A stretch of 64,000 nt of DNA from Nitrosomonas sp. Is35 (GTDB lineage Bacteria > Pseudomonadota > Gammaproteobacteria > Burkholderiales > Nitrosomonadaceae). The notes beneath the pieces are model-generated. The model saw only the letters and a list, made by a program, of their open reading frames with translations, did not search any database and had not been told where the DNA came from. The first letter of the stretch is position 1, and every line of letters starts with the position of its first letter. This document shows positions 40,612-51,416 of this stretch, one piece after another. The DNA is taken from contig NZ_JAWJZH010000001.1 of the NCBI RefSeq assembly GCF_033063295.1, forward strand, positions 2,232,001 to 2,296,000. Direction: 5' to 3'. A program made the position numbers and the translations under genes.

Positions 40612-41538
40612 TTATTTTGCAGTATCTATTTTACCCAGCAGCAAATACTCCATCAGTGCCTTTTGGGTATGCAGCCGGTTCTCCGCTTCGTCCCATACCA
40701 CGGATTGCGGTCCATCCAGCACTTCCGCACTTACCTCTTCACCCCGATGAGCTGGCAAACAATGCATAAATAATGCATCCGGTTTGGCCAATGCCATCAT
40801 TTCCTCGTCAACACAAAACTCGGCAAAATCATTCTTTCTTTGCTCAGTTTCCGATTCAAACCCCATACTAGTCCACACATCCGTCGTGACCAGATCTACT
40901 CCCTCCACTGCCTTGTGGGGACTGGCAAATTTCTCAAAATGCGCAGTGCCGTTGAGTCCTATCTGCGCAGGGTCAATATCGTAACCGGGCGGCGTGGAAA
41001 CATGCACTTTAAAGTTAAATATCTCGGCCGCCTGCAACCAGGTACTGCACATATTATTGGAGTCACCGATCCACGCCACTGTTTTACCTTCTATCGAGCC
41101 TCTGTATTCCGTGTACGTAAAAATATCACTCATGATTTGGCACGGATGATATTCATCGGTCAAACCATTAATCACCGGTACTCTGGAATACTCCGCAAAA
41201 CGCTTGACAAGGTCATGCTGATAAGTCCGGATCATAATCAGATCGACCATGCGGGAAATCACCCGCGCCGCGTCTTCCACCGGCTCTCCCCGCCCCAATT
41301 GCGTATCCCGCGTTGACAGATAAATGGCTGCACCGCCCAGTTGATGCATGCCGGCTTCAAATGACAAGCGCGTACGGGTTGAATTTTTGTCAAAGATCAT
41401 CGCCAATGTGCGATCGGACAGCGGCCAGTATTGCCGGTATTGTTTGAACTCCTGCTTTATCCAACGCGCGCGCGCAAATAAATACTCATATTCATCGCGG
41501 CTAAAATCCTTGAATTGCAAAAAATGCTTTAATTGCAT
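40612..41538 (-). CDS. argF: Ornithine carbamoyltransferase
   Basis: ArgF makes citrulline from ornithine and carbamoyl phosphate. The protein has the carbamoyl phosphate site KNSTRTRLSFEAGM near residues 52-65, MRTYQ-like contact MIRTYQHD, HPCQ near 130 for the family's active-site segment, and FMHCLPAHRGEEV near 262 with the catalytic cysteine. The ATG at 41538 (308 residues) is preferred to a TTG 18 bases upstream. It lies between argD and argG. Confidence 0.96.
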   Translation of the reverse strand: MQLKHFLQFKDFSRDEYEYLFARARWIKQEFKQYRQYWPLSDRTLAMIFDKNSTRTRLSFEAGMHQLGGAAIYLSTRDTQLGRGEPVEDAARVISRMVDLIMIRTYQHDLVKRFAEYSRVPVINGLTDEYHPCQIMSDIFTYTEYRGSIEGKTVAWIGDSNNMCSTWLQAAEIFNFKVHVSTPPGYDIDPAQIGLNGTAHFEKFASPHKAVEGVDLVTTDVWTSMGFESETEQRKNDFAEFCVDEEMMALAKPDALFMHCLPAHRGEEVSAEVLDGPQSVVWDEAENRLHTQKALMEYLLLGKIDTAK

Positions 41539-41583
41539 AACGCGATAAACAACCAATCAGCAATGCATTACTACGCAATCTGC

Positions 41584-42756
41584 TTAGTTATTCAAAAACT
41601 CCTTTATCAACAGACAAGTAATATCAATCACTTGCTCAGCTTCATGTTGCTGCATCACAAACGCCGGTAGCAAGCGAATCACTTTATCCGATGTTACATT
41701 GATCAATAATTTCTTCTCCAGCGCTTTTCGCACCAATTCGACGCAAGGCACGGAAAGTTCGACACCGACGATTAAACCCTGACCTCTGACTTGCACAACA
41801 CCCGGAACATCGGCCAGTTGATTCCGCAGCCGATCGCGCATGAAATCGCCCAATTTTGTCGCATGCTCCAGCAGACCTTCATCGGCAATTACTTTCAGCG
41901 TTTCGATCGCCGCCGCACAGGCCAACGGGTTACCACCAAACGTGGAGGCATGATTACCCGGTTTGAACACTTCGGCTGCTATACCTTTCGCCAAACAAGC
42001 ACCAATCGCCACACCACCGCCGAGTCCCTTGGCCAGCGTAACGACATCCGGCATGATATCGCTATGCTGAAACGCAAACCATTTACCGCTGCGCCCGATT
42101 CCCGATTGCACCTCATCAAGCATCAGCAGCCAGCCATTCTGGCTGCACAGATTGCGTAATCCTTGCAAATAATGCGCTTCGGGAATATTTACCCCGCCCT
42201 CACCCTGAAATGGCTCCACCAACACCGCCACGACATCTTTATTATTGGCGGCCACTTGCGCGATCGCATCCAAATTATTATAAGGAGCGCGCACAAAACC
42301 GGTTAACAGCGGTTCAAACCCGGCTTGCACCTTGCGGTTTCCGCTGGCTGTCAGCGTTGCCATGGTACGACCGTGAAATGACCGCTCCATGACAATGATC
42401 GTGGGCAACGATATCCCTTTGTTATGTCCATACAGCCGGGCCAGTTTAATGGCGGCTTCGTTCGCTTCCGCACCGGAATTGCAGAAGAACGCATTATCCA
42501 TTCCGGATAATTCCGTCAGACGTTCAGCCAGCCGTTCCTGCTTTTCAATATGAAAAAGATTAGAAGTATGGATCAGCGTCCCGGCTTGTTCACAGATCGC
42601 CCGGGTTAATCTCGGGTGGCAATGACCCAGTCCGCACACCGCCACACCGGCCAGTGCATCCAGATACCGTTCACCGCGATCGTCCCATAACCAGACCCCT
42701 TCGCCTTTGACAAAGGTAACAGGCAACCGTGAGTATGTATTCATCAAATTAGACAC
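41584..42756 (-). CDS. argD: Acetylornithine aminotransferase
   Basis: ArgD converts N-acetylglutamate semialdehyde to acetylornithine with pyridoxal phosphate. The 390-aa protein shows FFCNSGAEANEAAIKLAR near residue 90, the LMLDEVQSGIGRSG segment near 213, and LAKGLGGGVAIGA near 241 with the Schiff-base lysine. The listed start is GTG; an ATG four codons inside (42744) is an equal alternative, and neither has a clear ribosome site. It is the first gene of argD-argF-argG and is divergent from gyrA. Confidence 0.95.
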   Translation of the reverse strand: MSNLMNTYSRLPVTFVKGEGVWLWDDRGERYLDALAGVAVCGLGHCHPRLTRAICEQAGTLIHTSNLFHIEKQERLAERLTELSGMDNAFFCNSGAEANEAAIKLARLYGHNKGISLPTIIVMERSFHGRTMATLTASGNRKVQAGFEPLLTGFVRAPYNNLDAIAQVAANNKDVVAVLVEPFQGEGGVNIPEAHYLQGLRNLCSQNGWLLMLDEVQSGIGRSGKWFAFQHSDIMPDVVTLAKGLGGGVAIGACLAKGIAAEVFKPGNHASTFGGNPLACAAAIETLKVIADEGLLEHATKLGDFMRDRLRNQLADVPGVVQVRGQGLIVGVELSVPCVELVRKALEKKLLINVTSDKVIRLLPAFVMQQHEAEQVIDITCLLIKEFLNN

Positions 42757-42953
42757 TGCATCACACTCGCATTTGTATTTTAAACGAAAAATTCAATTCA
42801 GCGCTCCACCCGGTACGGTAAGGAAAATTTGAAAAAGTTGTTATGGTTACCTATTTAGCCTGCTTTTTCAAGCTTTTTTCTTTGCATATCCACTCATTTA
42901 TGGCAATTTTATGCGCGGGTCATAGCAAAGTTAGTCGAGAAACGATAGCAGCA

Positions 42954-42962
42954 TGTTAGAAT
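42954..42962 (+). promoter_or_regulatory. Possible extended -10 promoter of gyrA
   Basis: TGTTAGAAT is an extended -10 element (TGn plus TAGAAT) 88 bases before the gyrA ATG in the 293-base gap shared with argD. The -35 region is weak. Nothing else was recognised in this gap, and no arginine-repressor box was identified by eye. Confidence 0.4.
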
Positions 42963-43049
42963 GATCCGATTTATAAATTTCTTATATCCAGTTTCAGCAA
43001 AGATATATTTCTGCATCATAACCTGTTGTTTCTCACAAAATCATAAGAT

Positions 43050-45611
43050 ATGAATCAGTTTGCCAAGGAAACTCTGCCCATCAGTCTTGAAGAAGAAATG
43101 CGGCGTTCCTATCTTGATTACGCAATGAGCGTCATCGTGGGCCGCGCTCTGCCGGATGTTCGCGATGGCTTGAAACCGGTGCACCGGCGCGTGTTATTCG
43201 CCATGCACGAGCTATCCAACGACTGGAACAGGCCCTACAAAAAATCCGCGCGTATCGTCGGTGACGTTATTGGTAAATACCATCCGCATGGCGATACTGC
43301 GGTCTACGACACCATCGTTCGCATGGCGCAGGATTTTTCCTTGCGTTACATGCTAGTCGACGGACAGGGTAACTTCGGTTCGGTCGATGGCGATAACGCC
43401 GCGGCGATGCGTTACACTGAAATCCGTATGTCGCGGATTGCGCACGAGCTATTGGTCGATCTCGACAAGGAAACGGTGGATTTCGGTCCCAACTACGACG
43501 ATTCCGAAAAAGAACCGCTGATTCTGCCGGCCAAAATACCCAATTTGCTGATCAATGGCTCCTCGGGTATCGCCGTCGGCATGGCGACCAACATCCCGCC
43601 ACATAATCTGAATGAAGTCGTGGAAGCCTGCCTCGCCTTGCTCAAAAACCCGGATATTACCATCGATGAGCTGATCGATATTATTCCGGCGCCGGATTTT
43701 CCCACCGCTGGCATCATTTACGGTGTCGCCGGCGTACGCGACGGCTATCGCACCGGCCGTGGCCGTGTGGTGATGCGTGCACGCACACATTTTGAAGATC
43801 TGGAAAAAGGCAGCCGCCAATGCATCATCATCGATGAATTGCCATATCAGGTTAACAAAGCCAATTTGCTGATACGTATCGGCGAGCTGGTGCGCGACAA
43901 GAAAATCGAAGGTATTTCCGATCTGCGCGACGAATCCGACAAATCCGGCATGCGCGTCGTCATCGAACTGAAGCGCGGCGAAGTGCCCGAAGTCATCCTG
44001 AACAATCTGTACAAAGAAACCCAGATGCAGGATACGTTCGGCATGAACATGGTGGCTTTGCTGGATGGCCAGCCGCGCTTGCTGAATTTGAAGCAGATCC
44101 TGGATGCCTTCCTGCGCCACCGCCGCGAAGTCGTCACGCGCCGCACGGTTTTTGAACTGAAAAAAGCGCGCGAACGCGGTCATTTATTGGAAGGCCTGGC
44201 AGTTGCATTATCCAACGTCGATGAAATCATCGCGTTGATCAAAGCAGCGCCGACGCCTGCTGATGCCAAGGAAGCCTTGATGGCAAGAACCTGGCAGTCC
44301 AAATTGGTTGAAGAAATGCTGTCGCGCGCCATGGCCGATGCCAATGCGCTGCGTCCGGAAGGATTGGATAATTTCTTCGGTTTGCAAGCACAGGGTTACC
44401 GGCTTTCCGATGCGCAAGCGCAAGCGATCCTGGAACTGCGTCTGCAACGTTTAACCGGTCTGGAACAGGAAAAGATCGTCGATGAGTACCGGGAAGTTAT
44501 CGATAAAATCATCGATTTTCTGGATATTCTGGCCAATCCGGAGCGCATCACCAGCATCATCACCGAAGAACTGGACGCGATCAAACTGCAATTCGGCGAC
44601 AAACGCCGCAGTGAAATCGTCATCGACACGCAGGATTTGAGTATCGAAGACTTGATCACCCCGGCCGATGTCGTGGTGACGCTATCGCACAGCGGCTATA
44701 TCAAATCCCAGTTGCTCGACGACTATCGCGCGCAAAAACGCGGCGGGCGCGGCAAGCTGGCGACGAGCACCAAGGAAGATGATTTCATCGACAAACTGTT
44801 CATCGCCAACACGCATGACTACATCCTGTGCTTCTCGAGTCTGGGGCGCGTGTACTGGATCAAGGTCTACGAAGTGCCGCAAGGCGGGCGGCAATCGCGC
44901 GGCAAGCCGATCATCAATTGGGTGCAGCTGGAAGAAGGCGAGAAAATCAACGCTATTCTGCCGGTCAAAACTTTCGACGAGAACCGCTTTGTCTTTATGG
45001 CCACATCGTTTGGCACCGTCAAGAAAACGCCTCTATCGGAATTCTCCCGTCCGCGTAACAATGGCATCATCGCCATCGGACTGGACGAAGGCGATTATCT
45101 GATCGGTGTCGAACTGACCGAAGGTAAACATGATGTCATGTTGTTCTCAGATAATGGCAAAGCCATGCGCTTCAGCGAAAACGACGTGCGTCCGATGGGT
45201 CGTACCGCCCGTGGCGTCCGTGGCATGAAACTGGGCTCCGGACATAAAGTCATTTCGATGCTGGTAGCGGAGAATGAAGAACTGGCGGTGTTAACAGCGA
45301 CGGAAAACGGCTTCGGCAAACGCACCCCGATCAGCGAATACACCCGCCACAACCGCGGCACGCAAGGCATGATCGCGATCATCACCAGCGCGCGCAACGG
45401 CAAGGTGGTCACCGCCAAACTGGTAAAACCGGACGATGAAATCATGCTGATCACCTCCGGCGGCGTCATGATCCGCACGCGCGTCAACGAAGTACGCGAA
45501 ATGAGCCGCGCCACGCAAGGCGTTACCTTGATCAATCTGGATCCGGGCGAAAAACTGGCCGGTCTGGAACGGGTGGTCGAAAGCGAGGACAGCGATGGAG
45601 ATGGTGAATAG
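43050..45611 (+). CDS. gyrA: DNA gyrase subunit A
   Basis: GyrA cuts and rejoins DNA during negative supercoiling. The 853-aa protein shows the DNA-gate region [19 protein letters not shown] with threonine at residue 83 and aspartate at 87. The catalytic tyrosine is residue 122 in [11 protein letters not shown] GyrA-box-type C-terminal beta-pinwheel runs from about residue 530, with KRGGRGK in [11 protein letters not shown]. Threonine at 83 instead of the serine of Escherichia coli occurs naturally in some genera. It heads the amino acid gene run with serC 28 bases downstream. Confidence 0.98.
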   Translation: MNQFAKETLPISLEEEMRRSYLDYAMSVIVGRALPDVRDGLKPVHRRVLFAMHELSNDWNRPYKKSARIVGDVIGKYHPHGDTAVYDTIVRMAQDFSLRYMLVDGQGNFGSVDGDNAAAMRYTEIRMSRIAHELLVDLDKETVDFGPNYDDSEKEPLILPAKIPNLLINGSSGIAVGMATNIPPHNLNEVVEACLALLKNPDITIDELIDIIPAPDFPTAGIIYGVAGVRDGYRTGRGRVVMRARTHFEDLEKGSRQCIIIDELPYQVNKANLLIRIGELVRDKKIEGISDLRDESDKSGMRVVIELKRGEVPEVILNNLYKETQMQDTFGMNMVALLDGQPRLLNLKQILDAFLRHRREVVTRRTVFELKKARERGHLLEGLAVALSNVDEIIALIKAAPTPADAKEALMARTWQSKLVEEMLSRAMADANALRPEGLDNFFGLQAQGYRLSDAQAQAILELRLQRLTGLEQEKIVDEYREVIDKIIDFLDILANPERITSIITEELDAIKLQFGDKRRSEIVIDTQDLSIEDLITPADVVVTLSHSGYIKSQLLDDYRAQKRGGRGKLATSTKEDDFIDKLFIANTHDYILCFSSLGRVYWIKVYEVPQGGRQSRGKPIINWVQLEEGEKINAILPVKTFDENRFVFMATSFGTVKKTPLSEFSRPRNNGIIAIGLDEGDYLIGVELTEGKHDVMLFSDNGKAMRFSENDVRPMGRTARGVRGMKLGSGHKVISMLVAENEELAVLTATENGFGKRTPISEYTRHNRGTQGMIAIITSARNGKVVTAKLVKPDDEIMLITSGGVMIRTRVNEVREMSRATQGVTLINLDPGEKLAGLERVVESEDSDGDGE

Positions 45612-45639
45612 CCAATAACCACTTACCGGAAAAAACGCC

Positions 45640-46719
45640 ATGAATCAGATCTACAATTTCAGCGCAGGACCCGCAGTCCTCCCCAAGGAAGTATTGCAAC
45701 AGGCGCGCGATGAGATGCTCGATTGGCACGGCAGCGGCATGTCGGTGATGGAAATGAGTCACCGCGGCAAGGAATTCATGTCGATAGCGGAAAAAACCGA
45801 GAACGATCTGCGCGAGCTGGCAAACATTCCGCGCAACTATAAAGTGCTGTTTCTGCAAGGCGGCGCTTCCAGCCAGTTTGCCATGGTGCCGATGAACCTG
45901 CTGCGCGGCAAAACAACAGCGGACTATATCAATACCGGCCAGTGGTCGGCCAAAGCCATTGAGGAAGCCAGCCGCTATTGCACGGTCAATGTGGCCGCTT
46001 CTTCAGAAGATGGTAATTTCACGTACATCCCGCCACGGGAACAATGGCATCTAAACCCCGATGCAGCCTATGTGCATTACACCAGCAACGAAACCATCGG
46101 CGGTGTCGAGTTTCACTGGGCACCGGATACGGAGGCTCCGCTGGTTGCCGACATGTCGTCGGATATTTTGTCGCGGCCGTTGGATGTCACGCGTTTTGGT
46201 CTGATTTATGCCGGTGCGCAAAAAAACCTCGGCCCCGCCGGATTGACGCTGGTCATCGTGCGCGAAGATTTATTGGGCCAGCCGCTGCCCGGCACACCGA
46301 CGCTGTACGATTATCAGATTCACGCCAAGAATGATTCGATGTACAACACCCCGCCCACTTACGCCATGTACATCACCGGCCTGGTGTTCGCCTGGCTGAA
46401 AAAACAGGGCGGGCTGACAGCAATGGAAAAAATCAACACGGCCAAGGCCAATCTGCTGTACGACTATCTCGACAGCACCGATTTCTATCACTGCCCGGTG
46501 GCGATAGCCAACCGGTCGCGTATGAATGTGCCGTTCACACTGAAAGATTCCGCGTTGGACGGTGAATTTCTCAAACAAGCGCAACACAACGGTTTATTGC
46601 AGCTGAAGGGACATCGCTCGGTCGGCGGTATGCGGGCATCAATCTACAATGCCATGCCGGTCGAAGGTGTCGCGACACTTGTCACTTTCATGAAGGAGTT
46701 TGCCAGCCGCCATGCCTGA
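45640..46719 (+). CDS. serC: Phosphoserine aminotransferase
   Basis: SerC transfers an amino group to 3-phosphohydroxypyruvate in serine synthesis, and also acts in pyridoxal phosphate synthesis. The 359-aa protein starts [19 protein letters not shown] and shows [17 protein letters not shown] near residue 71 and [18 protein letters not shown] near 191, with the Schiff-base lysine. It overlaps the next gene, the preceding step in the pathway. Confidence 0.97.
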   Translation: MNQIYNFSAGPAVLPKEVLQQARDEMLDWHGSGMSVMEMSHRGKEFMSIAEKTENDLRELANIPRNYKVLFLQGGASSQFAMVPMNLLRGKTTADYINTGQWSAKAIEEASRYCTVNVAASSEDGNFTYIPPREQWHLNPDAAYVHYTSNETIGGVEFHWAPDTEAPLVADMSSDILSRPLDVTRFGLIYAGAQKNLGPAGLTLVIVREDLLGQPLPGTPTLYDYQIHAKNDSMYNTPPTYAMYITGLVFAWLKKQGGLTAMEKINTAKANLLYDYLDSTDFYHCPVAIANRSRMNVPFTLKDSALDGEFLKQAQHNGLLQLKGHRSVGGMRASIYNAMPVEGVATLVTFMKEFASRHA

Positions 46720-47902
46720 ACAACAATCCTTTAAAATTCTGACGCTCAATGCGATTTCTTCGCACGGACTCAACCGTTTTCCCGCGGAGCGTTATCAGAC
46801 CGGTCATGACATCGAGGAACCGGATGCCATCTTGGTGCGCTCGCACAACATGCTGAACAGCGTCATCCCAGAGAGCGTCAAAGCGATCGGCCGCGCCGGC
46901 GCGGGTACCAACAACATCCCGGTCGACGCGATGAATGCGCGCGGTGTGCCGGTTTTCAATACGCCCGGCGCCAACGCCAACGCCGTCAAGGAATTAGTGC
47001 TGGCCAGTTTGTTTCTGGCGGCGCGTAACCTGGTACCGGCATTGCAATTCGCCGACAGCCTGCAGGGTGACGATGCGGCGCTCAACAAGCAAGCCGAAGA
47101 TGGCAAAAAACGTTTTTCCGGCATCGAATTGCCGGGGCGCACGCTGGGCGTGATCGGTCTAGGCGAAATCGGCCGCCTGGTTGCCAATTCGGCCATCCGG
47201 CTCGGCATGAAAGTCATCGGTTTCGACCCGAAAATTACCGTCGAATCGGCCTGGAGCCTGTCGGCGGAAGTCAAGAAAGCCAACAGCCTGGAGGATTTGC
47301 TGCGCCATAGCGAATTCATCAGCGTACACGTGCCATTGCTCGATTCGACACGGCACCTGATCAACAGCAGCACGATACAGTTGATGAAGCCGCATGCAAT
47401 TGTGCTGAATTTCTCGCGTGGCGCGATCGTCGATGAAGATGCCATTCTGCAAGCCATCGCCGCCAACAAAATCAAAACTTACGTCAGCGATTTCCCCAGC
47501 GAGAAACTACAACACCAGAAAAACGTGATTACCTTGCCGCACCTCGGTGCATCGACCGCCGAAGCGGAAGACAATTGCGCCGTGATGGTGGTGGATCAGT
47601 TGATCGATTATCTGGAAAACGGCAATATCACCAACACCGTCAACTTTCCGGACACGCAGATGGAACGCGAAGTGCCTTACCGCGTCGCGGTCGCCAATGC
47701 CAACGTGCCGAATATTCTGGGGCAGATTTCGACCAGCATGGCGCAGGCCGGACTGAATATTCATACCATGATCAACAAATCGCGCGGTGGCATGGCTTAT
47801 ACGCTGGTCGACACCGACAGCCCGGTCCCGCCGCATGTTTTGCATGAGATAGCATCGATCAGCGGCGTGCTGATGGCGCGTTATTTGCGTCTTCCCGGAT
47901 AA
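46712..47902 (+). CDS. serA: D-3-phosphoglycerate dehydrogenase
   Basis: This enzyme oxidises 3-phosphoglycerate, the first step of serine synthesis. The protein shows [15 protein letters not shown] near residue 59, the NAD-binding [13 protein letters not shown] near 147, [13 protein letters not shown] near 233 with the catalytic arginine nearby, and the acid/base histidine in [12 protein letters not shown] near 278. An ACT domain fills the last 75 residues and suggests feedback control by serine. The ATG at 46712 overlaps serC by eight bases; a TTG four codons earlier is less likely. Confidence 0.93.
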   Translation: MPEQQSFKILTLNAISSHGLNRFPAERYQTGHDIEEPDAILVRSHNMLNSVIPESVKAIGRAGAGTNNIPVDAMNARGVPVFNTPGANANAVKELVLASLFLAARNLVPALQFADSLQGDDAALNKQAEDGKKRFSGIELPGRTLGVIGLGEIGRLVANSAIRLGMKVIGFDPKITVESAWSLSAEVKKANSLEDLLRHSEFISVHVPLLDSTRHLINSSTIQLMKPHAIVLNFSRGAIVDEDAILQAIAANKIKTYVSDFPSEKLQHQKNVITLPHLGASTAEAEDNCAVMVVDQLIDYLENGNITNTVNFPDTQMEREVPYRVAVANANVPNILGQISTSMAQAGLNIHTMINKSRGGMAYTLVDTDSPVPPHVLHEIASISGVLMARYLRLPG

Positions 47903-47947
47903 ACCCCAAGCACTACCGAATCGCCCAATGTTCAATGATTAACTAAC

Positions 47948-49018
47948 ATGTCCGAAGAACTCAAACAACTCCGCGATCAAATCGACGCCATCGACAACGA
48001 ATTGCTGCAATTGGTCAGCAAACGCGCCGGATTGGCGCAGCAAGTCGGCAAAATCAAAAAAAGCGGCATCGTCTATCGTCCCGAACGCGAAGCGCAAATA
48101 TTGGCGCGCGTGCAGGAACAAAACCCCGGGCCGGTCAGCAACGAACACATTAAACATTTATTTACCGAAATCATGTCGTTGTGCCGCTCCTTGGAAAAAC
48201 CCATGAGCGTGGCCTACCTCGGCCCGAACGGCACCTTCTCCGAAGAAGCGGCGCTGAAACGCTTCGGCAGCGCGATCACTGAGGTCGCGTGCGATTCGAT
48301 CGACGATGTGTTCCGCACGGTGGAATCGGAAGCGGCCCATTACGGCGTGGTGCCTGTGGAAAATTCTTCCGAAGGCGCGGTCGGCAGAACCATGGATTTG
48401 CTGCTGCAAACGCCGCTCACCATCTGCGGCGAGATTCAATTGCCGGTGCATCAGTTTCTGATGGCGCAGCAAACCGATCTAGCGCACATCAACAAAATTT
48501 ACTCGCACCCGCAATCGCTGGCACAGTGTCATCACTGGTTAAGTACCAACTTACCGCATCTGTCTCATTCCGCGTTGATCCATGCCGCCAGCAATGCCGA
48601 TGCAGCCCGGCAAGCCGCAGCCGACAATCAGGCCGCAGCGATCGCCAGCCAAAGAGCGGCGGAATTATTCGGGCTTTCCATCTGCGCGGAAAACATCGAG
48701 GACGATCCGAAAAATACCACGCGCTTTCTGGTGATCGGCAGGCAAATCGTCGCGCCTTCGGGAAAAGACAAAACATCGCTGATCGTGTCGACCAATAACC
48801 GTTCCGGCGCGATTTACACCTTGCTCGAATCGCTGGCGCAGTATGGCGTCAGCATGAGCCGCCTGGAATCGCGCCCGTCCCGCACCGGTCTGTGGCAGTA
48901 TGTTTTTTTCATCGATCTTGAAGGACATCAGCAAGATGACAATGTCGCCGCAGCCGTGGCGGAGTTACGCCACAAAGCCGCTTTCCTGAAAATTCTGGGA
49001 TCGTATCCGGCCGCCTGA
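47948..49018 (+). CDS. pheA: Chorismate mutase / prephenate dehydratase (P-protein)
   Basis: This fused enzyme turns chorismate to prephenate and then phenylpyruvate. The N-terminal mutase domain (about 1-90) starts MSEELKQLRDQIDAIDNELL. The dehydratase domain begins VAYLGPNGTFSEEAALKRFG and includes NTTRFLVIG near 257. An ACT domain (about 270-350) carries GAIYTLLESLAQYGVSMSRLESRP in part (SLAQYGVSMSRLESRP), the phenylalanine-binding ESRP site. The 356-residue length is typical. Confidence 0.97.
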   Translation: MSEELKQLRDQIDAIDNELLQLVSKRAGLAQQVGKIKKSGIVYRPEREAQILARVQEQNPGPVSNEHIKHLFTEIMSLCRSLEKPMSVAYLGPNGTFSEEAALKRFGSAITEVACDSIDDVFRTVESEAAHYGVVPVENSSEGAVGRTMDLLLQTPLTICGEIQLPVHQFLMAQQTDLAHINKIYSHPQSLAQCHHWLSTNLPHLSHSALIHAASNADAARQAAADNQAAAIASQRAAELFGLSICAENIEDDPKNTTRFLVIGRQIVAPSGKDKTSLIVSTNNRSGAIYTLLESLAQYGVSMSRLESRPSRTGLWQYVFFIDLEGHQQDDNVAAAVAELRHKAAFLKILGSYPAA

Positions 49019-49101
49019 CAACGCACCGCCGCTGAATAGCCGCATTATTCAATTCACCACATTTTCCCTATTCTTTTTTATTCATTAACACATTTAATCT
49101 T

Positions 49102-50220
49102 ATGAATCTTTGCGATTTTGCTCCGGAATATATCCGCTCGATCCAACCTTACCAGCCCGGCAAACCGATTTCGGAACTGGCACGTGAAATCGGACTGGAT
49201 GAGTCTTACATCATCAAACTGGCGTCCAACGAAAATCCGCTCGGAACCAGCCCGCTCGCGCTCGACGCGATGATCAACACATTGCACGACGTCGCGCTGT
49301 ATCCGGACGGCAGCGGCTACGAGTTGAAAGCCGCGCTATCGAAACGCTATGGCGTCGATCCGACGCAGATTATTCTGGGCAACGGCTCCAACGACGTGCT
49401 GGATCTGGCCGCGCGCGTTTTTCTCAAACCCGGTGCCGCTGCGGTGTATTCGCAGCATGCCTTTGCGGTGTATCCGCTGGTGGTGCAAATGATCGGCGCG
49501 AACGGTATTGCGGTTCCCGCCCGCGATTACGGCCATGACCTGCCCGCGATGCTGGATGCCATCACGCCGGAAACACGCATCGTCTTTATCGCCAGCCCCA
49601 ACAACCCGACCGGCACGTTATCCGGCGAAGATGAATTGTTCCGTTTCATGGAACGGGTATCGCGCGATGTGCTGGTCGTCATGGACGAAGCGTATTACGA
49701 ATACCTGCCCGAAGCCAACAAACCGGACAGTATCAAATGGCTGAAACAATTTTCCAATCTGCTGATCACGCGCACTTTCTCCAAGGTTTACGGCCTTGCA
49801 GGCGTGCGTATCGGATTCGGACTGACGCATCCGGACGTAGCCAATCTGATGAACCGCGTGCGCCAGCCATTCAATGTCAGCAGCATCGGCCTGGTCGGCG
49901 CGCTGGCCGCGCTGCAGGATGCCGAGTTTGTGCAGAAATCGTATGCGCTGAACCGCGCCGGTATGCTGCAACTGACCGACGGCTTCCGCAAAATGGGCGT
50001 GGAATACATTCCGTCGTACGGCAACTTCATTAGTTTCCGCATCAAAGGCGATGCCGCCAACACCCCGAAAGTGTATCAAAGCCTGTTGCAGCAAGGTGTC
50101 ATCGTGCGTCCGCTGGGAATCTACGAAATGCCGAACCATCTCCGCGTAACCGTCGGACTCGAATCGCAAAACAAACGATTCCTGGAATCGCTCGAGCAGG
50201 CCTTAAGCGAACTGAATTAA
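49102..50220 (+). CDS. hisC: Histidinol-phosphate aminotransferase
   Basis: The 372-aa pyridoxal phosphate enzyme shows [19 protein letters not shown] near residue 40, NPTGTLSG near 173, MDEAYYEY near 194 and [18 protein letters not shown] near 223 with the Schiff-base lysine. Its place between pheA and tyrA suggests that it also serves aromatic amino acid transamination, as known for HisC-type enzymes in such clusters. The 83-base gap before it holds no recognised signal. Confidence 0.95.
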   Translation: MNLCDFAPEYIRSIQPYQPGKPISELAREIGLDESYIIKLASNENPLGTSPLALDAMINTLHDVALYPDGSGYELKAALSKRYGVDPTQIILGNGSNDVLDLAARVFLKPGAAAVYSQHAFAVYPLVVQMIGANGIAVPARDYGHDLPAMLDAITPETRIVFIASPNNPTGTLSGEDELFRFMERVSRDVLVVMDEAYYEYLPEANKPDSIKWLKQFSNLLITRTFSKVYGLAGVRIGFGLTHPDVANLMNRVRQPFNVSSIGLVGALAALQDAEFVQKSYALNRAGMLQLTDGFRKMGVEYIPSYGNFISFRIKGDAANTPKVYQSLLQQGVIVRPLGIYEMPNHLRVTVGLESQNKRFLESLEQALSELN

Positions 50221-50242
50221 TTACCACATCACAGCAATAGTC

Positions 50243-51130
50243 ATGGCAACTATCACGGCACTGAATAAACTGGTCATTGTCGGCGTCGGCTTGATCGGCG
50301 GATCGTTTGCGCTGGCGCTGCGCAAAGCGGGTTTGGTCAAGCACATCACCGGCGTCGGGCGCAGTCAGACCAATATGCAACGCGCCGTTGAATTGGGTGT
50401 GATCGATGAAATTGCTACCGATATCGCCTCCGCATTGAACGGCGCCGATCTGGTGTTCCTGGCCATGCCGGTCGGCCAAACCGCCAGTACCCTGGAAAGA
50501 ATCGCACCGCATCTGCACGCCAACACCCTCGTCACCGACGCGGGCAGCACCAAACAGGATGTTATCGCTGCGGCCCGCCACCATCTTTCCATGCAGAACC
50601 AGCACCACTTCGTGCCCGGCCACCCGATCGCCGGCGCCGAACAAAGCGGCGTGCAAGCCGCGCAAGCGGATTTGTACAGCAACAAACACGTGATTCTCAC
50701 CCCGCTGCCGGAAACCAGCACGGCAGCCGTCGAACGCGTGCGCCAGTTATGGCAAGCCTGTCACGCCCAAGTCTCGCTGATGCCCCCGGACGAACATGAC
50801 CGCGTACTTGCCGCCACCAGCCACCTGCCGCATATCCTGGCGTTCACCCTGATGAATCACCTCAACCACAGCACCGATGATCCTGAAAGCTTATTGCGCT
50901 TCGCCGGCAGCGGCTTCCGCGACTTCACCCGCATCGCCAGCAGCTCCCCGGAAATGTGGCGCGATATTTGTCTGGCGAATCGTGAGGCGTTACTTACGCA
51001 GATTGAGGCGTATCAGACTGAATTGAACAGCTTGCGAGAGTTATTGAAGAAGAATGATGCTGAAGCATTGGAACAAGATTTTTCCAACGCAAGGAAGATT
51101 AGGGAAAATTGGATAAAGAACAAAAACTAA
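50243..51130 (+). CDS. tyrA: Prephenate/arogenate dehydrogenase
   Basis: TyrA oxidises prephenate (or arogenate) toward tyrosine. The 295-aa protein has the NAD-binding loop IVGVGLIGGSFALALRK near residues 11-27, the TDAGSTKQDVI segment near 97, HPIAGAEQSGVQAA near 128 with the conserved histidine, and SHLPHILAFTL near 192. No ACT domain follows. In many betaproteobacteria aroA, cmk and rpsA come next; here different, AT-richer genes follow. Confidence 0.95.
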   Translation: MATITALNKLVIVGVGLIGGSFALALRKAGLVKHITGVGRSQTNMQRAVELGVIDEIATDIASALNGADLVFLAMPVGQTASTLERIAPHLHANTLVTDAGSTKQDVIAAARHHLSMQNQHHFVPGHPIAGAEQSGVQAAQADLYSNKHVILTPLPETSTAAVERVRQLWQACHAQVSLMPPDEHDRVLAATSHLPHILAFTLMNHLNHSTDDPESLLRFAGSGFRDFTRIASSSPEMWRDICLANREALLTQIEAYQTELNSLRELLKKNDAEALEQDFSNARKIRENWIKNKN

Positions 51131-51189
51131 TATTTTTTGTTCTTCACTCTCTGATCTATAGTTTGTCTAAATTTTTGTTAGAGGTCTTT

Positions 51190-51402
51190 ATGTGGTCAAT
51201 TTCTGATCTGAAGAAAAAATTCGATAAACACATAGAAAATCATGACTTTGAAACAGAAATGGCAGGGAAACCACACTTCCCAGTATGGCGTATTCTATTA
51301 AATCCATTTATTAATTTTTACCTTCTACATTGGAAGTGGATCTGGTCAATAGCTATTGCATCTATCAGTGCATATGCAGCCATTCTTAAGCTCGCCTGTT
51401 GA
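51190..51402 (+). CDS. Small tail-anchored membrane protein, unknown
   Basis: I do not recognise this 70-aa protein. It has a charged N-terminal half (KKKFDKHIENHDFETEM), a PVWRILLNPFINFYLLHWKW middle that is aromatic and hydrophobic, and a C-terminal helix (WSIAIASISAYAAILKLAC) ending at a cysteine. This suggests one or two membrane segments. An AGAGG ribosome site precedes the ATG at 51190. The frame is open to a TTG at 51109 overlapping tyrA, which is less likely. It converges with the 326-aa membrane protein gene, 14 bases away. Confidence 0.6.
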   Translation: MWSISDLKKKFDKHIENHDFETEMAGKPHFPVWRILLNPFINFYLLHWKWIWSIAIASISAYAAILKLAC

Positions 51403-51416
51403 TAATTTCCCCCTGA

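Noticed and set aside
43449..44183. 244-codon open frame on the minus strand
   Set aside because: Antisense to gyrA and a by-product of its codon usage.
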